Origin: Bacillota bacterium
GTDB taxonomy: Bacteria > Bacillota > Clostridia > Clostridiales > Clostridiaceae
Direction of reading: 5' to 3'
DNA: 64,000 bases
Assembly: GCA_030706015.1 (NCBI GenBank)
Contig: JAUZPI010000011.1
Location: 16,027-80,026 of the forward strand
A model generated the notes under the pieces. It made no database searches, was not told where the DNA came from, and was given only the letters and a program-made list of their open reading frames with translations. Positions 8,691 to 17,083 of this stretch are shown piece after piece; within the stretch, counting starts at the first letter, position 1; every line of letters begins with the position of its first letter. The position numbers were made by a program, and so were the translations under genes.

Positions 8691-9248
8691 GTGGGTAAGT
8701 TTAATTTTAATAAAACTTCAATTGAAGGTGTATATGTTATTGAACCTACAGTTTTTGGAGATAGCAGAGGATATTTCATGGAAACTTACAACTACGAAGA
8801 ATTCAAAGAGGCTGGTTTGGACATGAGTTTTGTACAGGATAATCAGTCAAAAAGTAAAAAAGGTGTTCTTAGAGGATTACATTTTCAGCGCCAGCACCCA
8901 CAGGGAAAGCTTGTCAGAGTAATAAGTGGTGAGGTTTTTGATGTGGCCGTTGATTTGAGAAGGAATTCAGAGACATACGGTAAATGGGTTGGAGTAACTT
9001 TAAGCTCAGAAAATAAAAAACAATTTTACATTCCAGAAGGCTTCGCACATGGTTTTGTAGTTATTTCTGAAGAGGCAGAATTTGTATATAAATGTACAGA
9101 TTTATATCATCCAGAGGATGAAGGTGGAATTGCATGGGATGATCCAGACATTGATATTAAATGGCCTATTAAGGATAAACGCAATATAATGCTATCAGAA
9201 AAAGACAAAGAGTTAAAAAAATTAGGAGAACAAGAAATAGAATTTTAA
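8691..9248 (+). CDS. rfbC: dTDP-4-dehydrorhamnose 3,5-epimerase
   Basis: Third enzyme of dTDP-L-rhamnose synthesis; a small cupin. Motifs visible: DSRGYFMETY, QDNQSKSKKGVLRGLHFQ (catalytic His), F-D-V-A-V-D-L-R, FYIPEGFAHGF, and E-F-V-Y-K-C-T-D. 185 residues from GTG 8691. An in-frame GTG at 8682 falls inside the AGAGGTGA ribosome site (8678-8685), so 8691 is favoured. The rhamnose reductase rfbD is not next but ~25 kb downstream. Confidence 0.94.
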   Translation: MGKFNFNKTSIEGVYVIEPTVFGDSRGYFMETYNYEEFKEAGLDMSFVQDNQSKSKKGVLRGLHFQRQHPQGKLVRVISGEVFDVAVDLRRNSETYGKWVGVTLSSENKKQFYIPEGFAHGFVVISEEAEFVYKCTDLYHPEDEGGIAWDDPDIDIKWPIKDKRNIMLSEKDKELKKLGEQEIEF

Positions 9249-9269
9249 TATTATCTTTCATATATATAG

Positions 9270-9296
9270 AGAACCACAGGCGATGCTTGTGGTTCT
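9270..9296. other. Perfect hairpin without U-tract after rfbC
   Basis: AGAACCACA (9270-9278) and TGTGGTTCT (9288-9296) form a 9-bp perfect stem with a 9-base loop. It is followed by A-rich, not T-rich, sequence, so it is not a canonical terminator. It could stabilise or process the rfbABC transcript 3' end. Confidence 0.6.
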
Positions 9297-9418
9297 AAAA
9301 AACAATATTTTGTTATTTAAATAATAGAGTTTTGCGTGCTTCAATTACATAAATTTGAAGTTTATACATTATAAATTAAAATTGGATAAACGTTATTAGG
9401 ATAAAAGGGGGTATATAC

Positions 9419-11959
9419 GTGAGAAAAATAAAAAGCTTCGTTCTGGTTTTCATTTTTTGCCTAGGTGTCATAATGATTCATAATATTTCAGTAAAATCAG
9501 CTACTAATCAAGATATGATTATGGACCTAGAAAAGCCATATTCAGGCCAAGATATATATTCAAAGTATTTTAAAATTAGTGGATGGGTACTAAATAGTAA
9601 TGGAGTAAAAGAAGTTGATATATATATTGATGATATGTTTGAAGCAAAGACATATGTTAGTCAAGATAGACCAGATGTTACTTCAGTATATAAATCATAC
9701 ATAAATGGAAACACATGTGGATATGAATATACATTAGATTTGGGAAATGTACCTTGTGGTAAGCATGTTATATCCGCTGAAGCAATAGGAAATGATGGTA
9801 GAAAAAAATATAAAGCTGTGGTATTTAATAAAGCATTACCAACACCTAGAATGGATATAGAAAATCCTAAATCATTGGATAAAGTCATAGGATCAACTTT
9901 AACAATTACAGGCTGGTCATTAAATTTTTCTGGTGTGAAAGAAGCAGACGTATATTTGGATAATAAACTAATAGGACAAGCCACCTTGGGTATTAGTAGA
10001 CCAGATGTAGACCGAGTTTATAGTGGATATACGAATGGAACAAATTGTGGATATTCCTATGGGTTAGATTTAACAAAAGTGAGTGGTGGGGATCATACGA
10101 TTTCAGTAGAATCTGTAGGAAATGATGGAAGTAGAATTTACAAAGCAGTTATTTTTAATAATAACAAACTGAATCCTTTGATAGATATAGAAAGTCCCAA
10201 AAGTTTGGCCGAAGTAACAAGTTCAACTTTATTGGTTTCTGGGTGGGCGTTAAATAACTCAGGCATTAAAGAAGTGGATGCTTATTTGGATTCCAATCTT
10301 TTAGGACAAGCAACCATAGGAATTTCAAGAAAAGATGTATCAAGTGTATATAAAGGTTATACAGATGGAGATAATTGTGGTTATCAATATAATATTGATT
10401 TAGAAAATGTACCTAATGGAAAACATACTATTTCAGTTGAACAAGTGGGAAAGGACGGAAGTAAGAATTATAAGAGTATTATTGTTTATGTAAATATTGC
10501 TAGATTGGAGCCTAGAATTGATATTGAAAGTCTGATATCAGGTGCTAATGTAGGTGACAAGGTTGCAGATATAAGCGGCTGGGCATTGTGTCCTTCAGGA
10601 GTGAAGGAAGCAGATGTATATGTAGATTCAACGATGGTAGGAAAAGCTACACTAGGAATAGCAAGACCCGATGTTAATTCAGTTTATAGTGGATATATTG
10701 GAGGAATAAATTGCGGATATGACTATAAATTAGATCTAACAAGCTTAACTTCGGGAAAGCATACTATATCCATTGAAGCGGTAGGCGTAAAAAATGAAAA
10801 AACATACAAAGCAATAATTATATATGTAGGTGCATTAAGTGCAAGTATGGATATTGAAAGCCCCACTAGCAACCAAATAATATCTTTAGATTCAACAAAA
10901 ACTATAAATATAAGTGGATGGGCTCTGTCTAAATCTCCATTGAATACTGCTAAGGTGCTTGTGGACGGCAATTTTGTAGGACAAGCAACAACTGGAATTT
11001 CAAGAAAAGATGTAAATTCCTTATTTCCTGGATATGGAGTAGATGATAATTGTGGTTATTCCTTAAATTTAGATATAAGCAAGTATAGTAATGGAACTCA
11101 TACTGTATGTGTACAAGTTACATACAAAGATGGTTCTACTATTCAAAAACAGGTTGATTTTCAAATTAAAACAGGCCATTTAGTTGGTAAAGTTATAGTC
11201 TTAGATGCTGGTCATAATTATGGTGGAGATTATGGAGCAGAGGGGAACGGCTATTCTGAAACAGTATTAAATATGCAGGTAGTTATGAAGCTAAAAGCTC
11301 TATTAGAAAATGAAGGGGCTAAGATCGTGCTAACAAGAAACGAAAATGATAGATCTACAGACGATCTTTCTACAAGCTTAGCTAAAAGAATAAATATAGC
11401 AAATAGCTCAAATGCTGACTTGTTTATAAGTATTCACCATGATTCAAGTTCTGATTCTTCCGTCACAGGTACATCTGCATACTATAGTTCTTTTAGACCT
11501 AATATTGAAACCCAAGATGTTTATGTTGAGATCCAAGAGAATAACGTTACAATAAAAAATGAAAGTGAGACAAGTAAGATTGGGACTGCCAATAGTGGAT
11601 CACGATATAAATATATATGTGAGAAAGATTCAGGTTTTGTAATAGATTATAATGGTACAAGGGCATGGGTAAGCAATGATTATTCTAGGGCTTATGACCC
11701 AACCCCATCTAAACAAGCAATTACTAGCGAAACTTTAGCGGATAAAATTTCTCAAAATATAAGTTCATTAGGTTTGGTAAATAGGGGAGTCACAGATAGA
11801 AATTTATATGTTACAAGATACACAACTATGCCTTCTGTATTGGTAGAAGTTGGATTTATATCAAACCTAAATGAAGCTAATAAGATAAGTGATTCAAGTT
11901 TTGAAGAAAAAGTTGCTGAGAAGATAAAAGATGCAGTTGTAAGTGTTTTTAGTAATTAA
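9419..11959 (+). CDS. Secreted N-acetylmuramoyl-L-alanine amidase with five Ig-like wall repeats
   Basis: Predicted autolysin cleaving the amide bond between MurNAc and L-Ala. An N-terminal signal peptide (about residues 1-28) precedes five ~105-residue repeats (about 35-575), each with M/I-D-I-E-P, I-S-G-W-A-L, V-K-E-D-V-Y-D, R-x-D-V-V-Y-G-Y, NCGY and G-H-T-I-S motifs. The C-terminus is an Amidase_3 domain: zinc ligands His599 (LDAGH), Glu614 (GYSET) and a later His in SIHHD, with catalytic Glu in VLVEVGF. GTG start with AAAGGGGG upstream. The repeats are shared with the next gene and probably bind the wall or a wall glycan. It sits inside the glycan locus, flanked by its own terminator, so it may be separately transcribed. 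Confidence 0.88.
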   Translation: MRKIKSFVLVFIFCLGVIMIHNISVKSATNQDMIMDLEKPYSGQDIYSKYFKISGWVLNSNGVKEVDIYIDDMFEAKTYVSQDRPDVTSVYKSYINGNTCGYEYTLDLGNVPCGKHVISAEAIGNDGRKKYKAVVFNKALPTPRMDIENPKSLDKVIGSTLTITGWSLNFSGVKEADVYLDNKLIGQATLGISRPDVDRVYSGYTNGTNCGYSYGLDLTKVSGGDHTISVESVGNDGSRIYKAVIFNNNKLNPLIDIESPKSLAEVTSSTLLVSGWALNNSGIKEVDAYLDSNLLGQATIGISRKDVSSVYKGYTDGDNCGYQYNIDLENVPNGKHTISVEQVGKDGSKNYKSIIVYVNIARLEPRIDIESLISGANVGDKVADISGWALCPSGVKEADVYVDSTMVGKATLGIARPDVNSVYSGYIGGINCGYDYKLDLTSLTSGKHTISIEAVGVKNEKTYKAIIIYVGALSASMDIESPTSNQIISLDSTKTINISGWALSKSPLNTAKVLVDGNFVGQATTGISRKDVNSLFPGYGVDDNCGYSLNLDISKYSNGTHTVCVQVTYKDGSTIQKQVDFQIKTGHLVGKVIVLDAGHNYGGDYGAEGNGYSETVLNMQVVMKLKALLENEGAKIVLTRNENDRSTDDLSTSLAKRINIANSSNADLFISIHHDSSSDSSVTGTSAYYSSFRPNIETQDVYVEIQENNVTIKNESETSKIGTANSGSRYKYICEKDSGFVIDYNGTRAWVSNDYSRAYDPTPSKQAITSETLADKISQNISSLGLVNRGVTDRNLYVTRYTTMPSVLVEVGFISNLNEANKISDSSFEEKVAEKIKDAVVSVFSN

Positions 11960-11989
11960 TCTTAATAAGTAATGTTTTCCTTAGTAATG

Positions 11990-12034
11990 AGCTGCTCATA
12001 ATAGAAATTAGTTTCTATTATGGACAGCTTTTTT
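11990..12034 (+). terminator. Terminator after the amidase gene
   Basis: AGCTG..CATAATAGAAA pairs with TTTCTATTATG..CAGCT (16 pairs, one 2x2 internal mismatch), followed by TTTTTTT. Strong terminator within the locus. Confidence 0.85.
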
Positions 12035-12127
12035 ATATTATAAAAAGTTCCTTAACTTGCATATGAATGAATCTGCAGATGCAATGAAAAAATGAGTTAT
12101 ATAATGAGATTAAAACTTAAGAAAACT

Positions 12128-12155
12128 TTTACTTACACGATAATAAGAGTATAAT
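12128..12155 (+). promoter_or_regulatory. Putative promoter of the glucosaminidase gene
   Basis: TTTACT (12128-12133), 16-base spacer, TATAAT (12150-12155), 40 bases before the GTG start. With terminators on both sides, the gene looks monocistronic. Confidence 0.5.
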
Positions 12156-12195
12156 AATTTTGTTGTCATAAAATTGAAAGGAGGTGAGGTAAGTA

Positions 12196-15027
12196 GTGAA
12201 TTACAGAAAAATGCTATCACTATTTACTGTTTTTGCGCTTGTTATTTTTAGTTTGTTTCCATACTCTACTGTTAAGGCAGATCAATCAAATTATGTGATC
12301 AGAATGGATATTGAATCACCGCAGAATAATTCTAATGTTGCACAGGGAAGTCTGACTTTATCTGGTTGGGCATTAGATACTTCAGGTATTCAGTCTCTTA
12401 ATGTCTATGTAGATAACTCTAAAGTAGGACAAACTATTAATAATCTACCAAGACCTGATGTTGTTGCAGTTTATAGTGGTTATCAGCAGAGCAGTAACTG
12501 TGGATATACCTATAACCTAGATTTACGAAGCCTAAATACTGGTTATCATAACATTAAGGTTGAAGCAGTAGCAACTGATGGAGATAAAGCTAGTAAGACT
12601 ATTACTATTAGCATAGGTCAGCTTCCACCAAGAATGGACATTGAGTATCCACAAAATAATGCATCAATTAGTAATAAAAGTATTACCATAAGTGGATGGG
12701 CCTTGAACTTTTCAGGAGTTAAAGAAGATGATGTATATGTGGATGGTACGTTAATTGGTCAAGCACAGACAATGCTTCCAAGACCTGATGTTGATGCAGT
12801 TTATAGTGGTTATAAAAATGGACAAAATTGTGGGTATCAATATGCCTTGGATTTATCAAAAATGACCCCAGGTAGCCATAGCGTATCAGTGGTTTCTGTT
12901 GGCAATGATGGTAGTAAGGTTAGTAAGACTATTACTATTAGCATAGGTCAGCTTCCACCAAGAATGGATATTGAGTATCCACAAAATAATGCATCAATAA
13001 GCAATAAAAGTATCAATATAAGTGGATGGGCTTTGAACTCCTCTGGAGTTAAAGAAGATGATGTATATGTAGATGGTGTTTTGATTGGTCAGGCACAGAC
13101 GATGCTATCAAGAGCTGATGTTGACGCGGTTTATAGTGGTTATCAGAATGGGAAAAATTGTGGGTATCAATATACCGTAGATTTATCCAAAATAGCCCCA
13201 GGCAGCCATAGTATATCAGTAGTCTCTGTTGGCAATGACGGTAGTAAAGTTAGCAAGACTATTCAGATTAATTGTCAAAAATTAAAACCAAGAATCGATA
13301 TTGAAAATCCAATGAGTAATTCGATTTTAGGGGTATCACAAGTTAATGTTAGCGGATGGGCGCTAAATGATTCTGGTATTAAGCAAGTAGATATATATGT
13401 AGATGCGCAAAAAGTTGGCCAAGCAAACATAGGATTATCAAGACCCGATGTTGATGCTGTATATAGTGGATATACTAACGGTATTAATTGTGGATACACT
13501 TATAATCTTAGCGTAAATAATCTATATTTAGGTAAACACATCATATCTGCAGAATCCACAGGTAATGATGGTAGTAAAATATATATAGATAAAATAGTAT
13601 ATATTTATCCACCAAAGATGGATATAGAATCACCAACAGCAAACTCAACAATAACTGGAAGTGGAATTTACACTATTAGTGGATGGGCACTTCAACCAGC
13701 AGGGGTTAACCGTGCAGATGTTTATCTAGACAATAATAAAATTGGAGTGGCTCAGTTAGGCCTACCTAGACCAGATGTAAATGCAGTGTATCCTGGATAT
13801 GTCTCCGGGGTAAATTGTGGATATCAATATAAGTTGGATTTAAGGAGCGTAGCTGAAGGAACTCATACCATTTCAGTTGAATCTGTGGGTAATGATGGAC
13901 AAAAAATTTATAAGGCTATAGTTATAAATGTAGATAAAATTTCACCAAAAGGAGACCTAGAAGCTATAAATAAAATTGACACTACTATGTATTCATTAGT
14001 AGGATGGTCACTTCAAGATGCAGGTACAAATGAGGTTGATGTATATTTAGATAATAATTTACTGGGAAATGCCTCAGTTGGAATAGCAAGACCAGATGTA
14101 TCACAAGTTTACACTGGATATATGTATGGTTCAAATGGAGGATTTAATTATAATGTAAGCAGTGATAAGATTCCTGATGGTATACATATAGTCAAATTAG
14201 TATGTAAATCATACGATGGATCTCAGTTTGCTTTTATAAAGTACATTTCCCGAATAAAGGACACTATTTCAGTAATCAATGGTATGCAATTCTACAACAA
14301 CTATAATTATAGCCTAAGCTATATGGTAAATAAACAAGTTAGTAATGGAGGAGCTGTGTACTATGATCCTTCAAATGTAAACATGTGGTCTGATGCCGAT
14401 AGCAGTATGATACAAAAATATGTTGATCCTATGAATTTTGTTAATGATTCCTATGGTAAGTTTCAGTTCTTGAGACTTGATTATACTTCAGGAATAACTG
14501 CAGATGACTTAAACAATATACTAGTAGGAAAAGGTATCCTCGAAGGTCAAGGACAAACATTTTTACAAGCAGCACAACAAAATAATATTAGCGCAGTGTA
14601 TTTAGTTGCACATGCTTTGCTGGAGACAGGAAATGGAACTTCCAATCTTTCTACTGGTAAGGATAAGTATGATCCAGCAACCGGTCAACTTGATGGTAAT
14701 GGAGTAAGCGTTTATAACATGTTTGGAATTGGTGCATATGATTCAAATCCTGAACTATATGGTGCAAAAACAGCATATCAAAATGGATGGACTACACCAG
14801 AAGCTGCTATAATAGGAGGAGCTAAATTTATTGCAACTAGTTATATAAACAATCCATATTATAAACAAAATACTTTGTACAAGATGAGATGGAATCCTGA
14901 TAGTCCTGGAAATCATCAATATGCAACCGATATTAGTTGGGCATATAATCAAGTTTATAATATTAAAAAGTTATTGGATAAATGTAAAAATCCAGTATTA
15001 ATATTTGAAATACCACAATTTAATTAG
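12196..15027 (+). CDS. Secreted endo-beta-N-acetylglucosaminidase with six Ig-like wall repeats
   Basis: Predicted cell-wall hydrolase cutting the glycan strands of peptidoglycan. A signal peptide (residues 1-28, ending V-K-A-D) is followed by six repeats of ~105-110 residues (about 33-695) of the same family as in the neighbouring amidase. The sixth lacks the NCGY cysteine (SNGGF instead). The C-terminal ~200 residues are a glucosaminidase domain: FLQAAQQNN, then HALLETGNGTS with catalytic Glu810, and YNMFGIGAYD. GTG start preceded by GGAGGTGAGG. Repeats 2 and 3 are nearly identical in DNA, a recent tandem duplication. The pairing of an amidase and a glucosaminidase with shared targeting repeats suggests joint action at one wall location. 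Confidence 0.87.
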   Translation: MNYRKMLSLFTVFALVIFSLFPYSTVKADQSNYVIRMDIESPQNNSNVAQGSLTLSGWALDTSGIQSLNVYVDNSKVGQTINNLPRPDVVAVYSGYQQSSNCGYTYNLDLRSLNTGYHNIKVEAVATDGDKASKTITISIGQLPPRMDIEYPQNNASISNKSITISGWALNFSGVKEDDVYVDGTLIGQAQTMLPRPDVDAVYSGYKNGQNCGYQYALDLSKMTPGSHSVSVVSVGNDGSKVSKTITISIGQLPPRMDIEYPQNNASISNKSINISGWALNSSGVKEDDVYVDGVLIGQAQTMLSRADVDAVYSGYQNGKNCGYQYTVDLSKIAPGSHSISVVSVGNDGSKVSKTIQINCQKLKPRIDIENPMSNSILGVSQVNVSGWALNDSGIKQVDIYVDAQKVGQANIGLSRPDVDAVYSGYTNGINCGYTYNLSVNNLYLGKHIISAESTGNDGSKIYIDKIVYIYPPKMDIESPTANSTITGSGIYTISGWALQPAGVNRADVYLDNNKIGVAQLGLPRPDVNAVYPGYVSGVNCGYQYKLDLRSVAEGTHTISVESVGNDGQKIYKAIVINVDKISPKGDLEAINKIDTTMYSLVGWSLQDAGTNEVDVYLDNNLLGNASVGIARPDVSQVYTGYMYGSNGGFNYNVSSDKIPDGIHIVKLVCKSYDGSQFAFIKYISRIKDTISVINGMQFYNNYNYSLSYMVNKQVSNGGAVYYDPSNVNMWSDADSSMIQKYVDPMNFVNDSYGKFQFLRLDYTSGITADDLNNILVGKGILEGQGQTFLQAAQQNNISAVYLVAHALLETGNGTSNLSTGKDKYDPATGQLDGNGVSVYNMFGIGAYDSNPELYGAKTAYQNGWTTPEAAIIGGAKFIATSYINNPYYKQNTLYKMRWNPDSPGNHQYATDISWAYNQVYNIKKLLDKCKNPVLIFEIPQFN
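12601..13260 (+). repeat. 330-bp tandem duplication inside the glucosaminidase gene
   Basis: The stretch starting at 12601 recurs from 12931 with few changes (identical over the first ~50 bases except one), giving a 330-bp period = 110 codons = one protein repeat. It marks recent, in-frame unit gain. Confidence 0.85.
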
Positions 15028-15038
15028 AATTTTTTAGA

Positions 15039-15085
15039 TTAAGTTTCCAAACAATGTACATACTAGTTTGGAAACTTAATTTTTT
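15039..15085 (+). terminator. Strong terminator after the glucosaminidase gene
   Basis: TTAAGTTTCCAAAC (15039-15052) and GTTTGGAAACTTAA (15066-15079) form a perfect 14-bp stem followed by TTTTTT. Confidence 0.92.
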
Positions 15086-15229
15086 ATGTTGATTTATTGT
15101 TCTATTTTATAGGATTGTTTCATTGTCATATATTTGAGTCTGAGATAAGAAAGTAAACTATGTTTAAACTTTATTAATGTGTAATGCTATAGAAAATTCA
15201 CAATAAATTCATAATTATAGGTGATTATT

Positions 15230-15571
15230 TTGATTAAAACTTTTATAAGTAAATATAATATTAAGGCAATAATATTTGTTGTGACTGCTGCATTAATGAC
15301 CTCACTTGGTCAAATGTTTTGGAAATTATCAAAAAATACATTAGCTTTTTTGTTTATTGGATTTATGCTATATGGGGCTGGATCTTTATTGTTCATTATA
15401 GCTTTAAAAAATGCAGAACTTTCAGTTGTACAACCAATGATGAGTGTGGGGTATATATTTGCATTAGTAATAGGAATAATAATACTTAATGAGAATGTAA
15501 CATATGGACAGATTTTGGCAGTTTTTTTTATTATAATAGGAGTTTCATTTATAGGAGGAAAGGATGTATAG
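15230..15571 (+). CDS. Small EamA/SMR-like membrane protein, putative flippase subunit 1
   Basis: 113 residues with four hydrophobic segments and a conserved acidic/small-residue pattern typical of half-size drug/metabolite transporters (EmrE, ArnE/ArnF, GtrA-like context). It overlaps the next gene, a second protein of the same kind, by 8 bases, so the two probably form a heterodimer. In ArnE/ArnF-type pairs such dimers flip undecaprenyl-phosphate-linked sugars. A DPM1-like glycosyltransferase and a GT-C-like protein follow, supporting a lipid-linked sugar flippase role (inference). TTG 15230 is chosen because AGGTGA at 15219-15224 overlaps the alternative GTG 15221. Confidence 0.78.
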   Translation: MIKTFISKYNIKAIIFVVTAALMTSLGQMFWKLSKNTLAFLFIGFMLYGAGSLLFIIALKNAELSVVQPMMSVGYIFALVIGIIILNENVTYGQILAVFFIIIGVSFIGGKDV

Positions 15572-15905
15572 AATATATTTGCTATGTCTATTACTCACAA
15601 TTTGCAGTTCATTCGGCGGATTTTTTTTAAAAAAATCAACTATTAAGCAAGGTGGCATGAGTGCAATTATTCGTGATATTAATCTTTACGTTGGTATTAT
15701 CATTTACATATGTGGGGCATTATTGAATGTTATTGTACTAAGATATCTTCCTTATACTATTGTTATGCCAATATCATCAATTGCGTATATATGGACCATT
15801 TTAATATCATATTATTTTCTTAATGAAAAAATGAAAGTAAAGAAAATAATAGGGATATTTTTTATACTCACAGGAACAATTTGTTTAGTAATCTTTAAAA
15901 AATAA
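15564..15905 (+). CDS. Small EamA/SMR-like membrane protein, putative flippase subunit 2
   Basis: 113 residues, four membrane segments, same fold class as the previous gene (motif pattern LNEKMKVKKIIGIFFILTG at the C-terminal end mirrors LNENVTYGQILAVFFIIIG in the partner). Start overlaps the partner by 8 bases with AGGAGG directly before, implying translational coupling and a 1:1 complex. Most likely the second half of an ArnE/ArnF-like flippase for an undecaprenyl-phosphate sugar. A multidrug exporter is the alternative, but the glycosyltransferase neighbours argue against it. Confidence 0.78.
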   Translation: MYRIYLLCLLLTICSSFGGFFLKKSTIKQGGMSAIIRDINLYVGIIIYICGALLNVIVLRYLPYTIVMPISSIAYIWTILISYYFLNEKMKVKKIIGIFFILTGTICLVIFKK

Positions 15906-15983
15906 AAATAATTCTATATCACTTGGAGTTCCGAATTCCTAAATTATTTTATAGGTAAGATTTTTATAAAAGGAGGTAATTTT

Positions 15984-16712
15984 GTGAGAGATGCTTTAAT
16001 AATAGTTCCGGTATACAACGAAGAAAAGAATATTAGAAAGGTTACTGAAGATTTAAAAGAAAACATTGATTTTGCAGATATACTGGTTATTAATGATAGT
16101 TCAACAGATGATACATTAATGGTACTAAATGATATAAATGTCGAATATATTTCATTGCCGTTTAACATGGGTTATTCAGCTGCTTTACAATCTGGTTTTA
16201 AGTATGCTGTAAAGCACAATTATAAATATGTGATTCAATTTGATGGCGACGGTCAACATAAGGCATCAGAAATTAAAAAATTATACTCTCAAATCATAAA
16301 ATCAGAAAGTGATATTGTAATTGGCTCCAGATTTAAAGAACAATCTGAATATAACCATTCTTTTTTTAGGAAAGTTGGAACCTATATATTTAAAAAGTTT
16401 ATTCATATAACATGTAATAAAGATATTTCAGATCCTACGTCAGGATTGCAAATATTAAGCAGAAAAGTATTTTGTAGATATTCAAAAGCTGGATTATATC
16501 CGGAATTTCCTGATGCAAACTTAATAATTGAAATGATTTATAATGGTTATAAAATAGAGGAAGTTCAAGTGTACATGGAAGAGAGAGTGTTTGGGATCAG
16601 TATGCACTCAGGCGTGGTTAAACCAATAAAATATATGGTTAAAATGATGTATAGTATAATTATTATTTGTTTAAAATACAAATTATGTAGAAGTAGGAAA
16701 TTATGTGATTAG
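15984..16712 (+). CDS. DPM1-like family 2 glycosyltransferase
   Basis: 242 residues, GT-A fold. IIVPVYNEEKNI at the N-terminus, DSSTDDT and the DGDGQH metal/donor motif identify the dolichol-phosphate-mannose-synthase-like branch of GT2; SDPTSGLQ is another hallmark. No C-terminal membrane pair is evident, so it is the soluble type. It would load a sugar from a nucleotide donor onto undecaprenyl phosphate on the cytoplasmic face. GTG start with AAAGGAGG. Next to a DUF2304-like gene, a partnership often seen for this GT2 branch. Confidence 0.88.
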   Translation: MRDALIIVPVYNEEKNIRKVTEDLKENIDFADILVINDSSTDDTLMVLNDINVEYISLPFNMGYSAALQSGFKYAVKHNYKYVIQFDGDGQHKASEIKKLYSQIIKSESDIVIGSRFKEQSEYNHSFFRKVGTYIFKKFIHITCNKDISDPTSGLQILSRKVFCRYSKAGLYPEFPDANLIIEMIYNGYKIEEVQVYMEERVFGISMHSGVVKPIKYMVKMMYSIIIICLKYKLCRSRKLCD

Positions 16713-16730
16713 AGAAGGGTGGAGGTAAAA

Positions 16731-17072
16731 ATGAAATTCAATCTTTTTTTTGTTTTTTTGGGAGTTATAAGTATTGTATATATATATAACAATGTTAAAA
16801 ACGATTTGCATTGGGAAAAGGATAGTATAATGTGGATCTCTGGTGCCTTAATAATCCTAGTATTATCTACATTTCCAAGATTAATTGATTGTATTGCATA
16901 CAAGTTGAAAATATATTATCCACCCTCTCTCTTATTTCTTTTAGCAATAATATTTTTATTTTATATAGTGTTCAAACAATCTAAACAAATTTCTTCAATG
17001 AATAAAAAAATTAGAGAGTTGGCTCAAAGTGCAGCTATTCTAGAAAAAGAGGCCTCTAAATTAAGGGAATAG
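16731..17072 (+). CDS. DUF2304-like small membrane protein
   Basis: 113 residues: three hydrophobic segments (about 3-20, 34-52 and 62-82) and a charged C-terminal coiled-coil-like tail (S-S-M-N-K-K-I-R-E-L-A). The layout and the position directly after a DPM1-like GT2 fit the DUF2304 family, whose function is not established. I infer that it anchors or assists the soluble GT2 at the membrane. ATG 16731 has GGAGG 5 bases upstream; the in-frame GTG at 16719 overlaps that site. Confidence 0.72.
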   Translation: MKFNLFFVFLGVISIVYIYNNVKNDLHWEKDSIMWISGALIILVLSTFPRLIDCIAYKLKIYYPPSLLFLLAIIFLFYIVFKQSKQISSMNKKIRELAQSAAILEKEASKLRE

Positions 17073-17083
17073 AGGAGATTAAA

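Noticed and set aside
9661..9984. 107-codon minus-strand frame in the amidase repeats
   Set aside because: Shadow of the repeated codons; the same type of shadow recurs over other repeats.
12300..14250. Regularly spaced repeats suggesting an array element
   Set aside because: They are protein-coding repeats of ~110 codons with a continuous reading frame, not CRISPR or mobile-element repeats.
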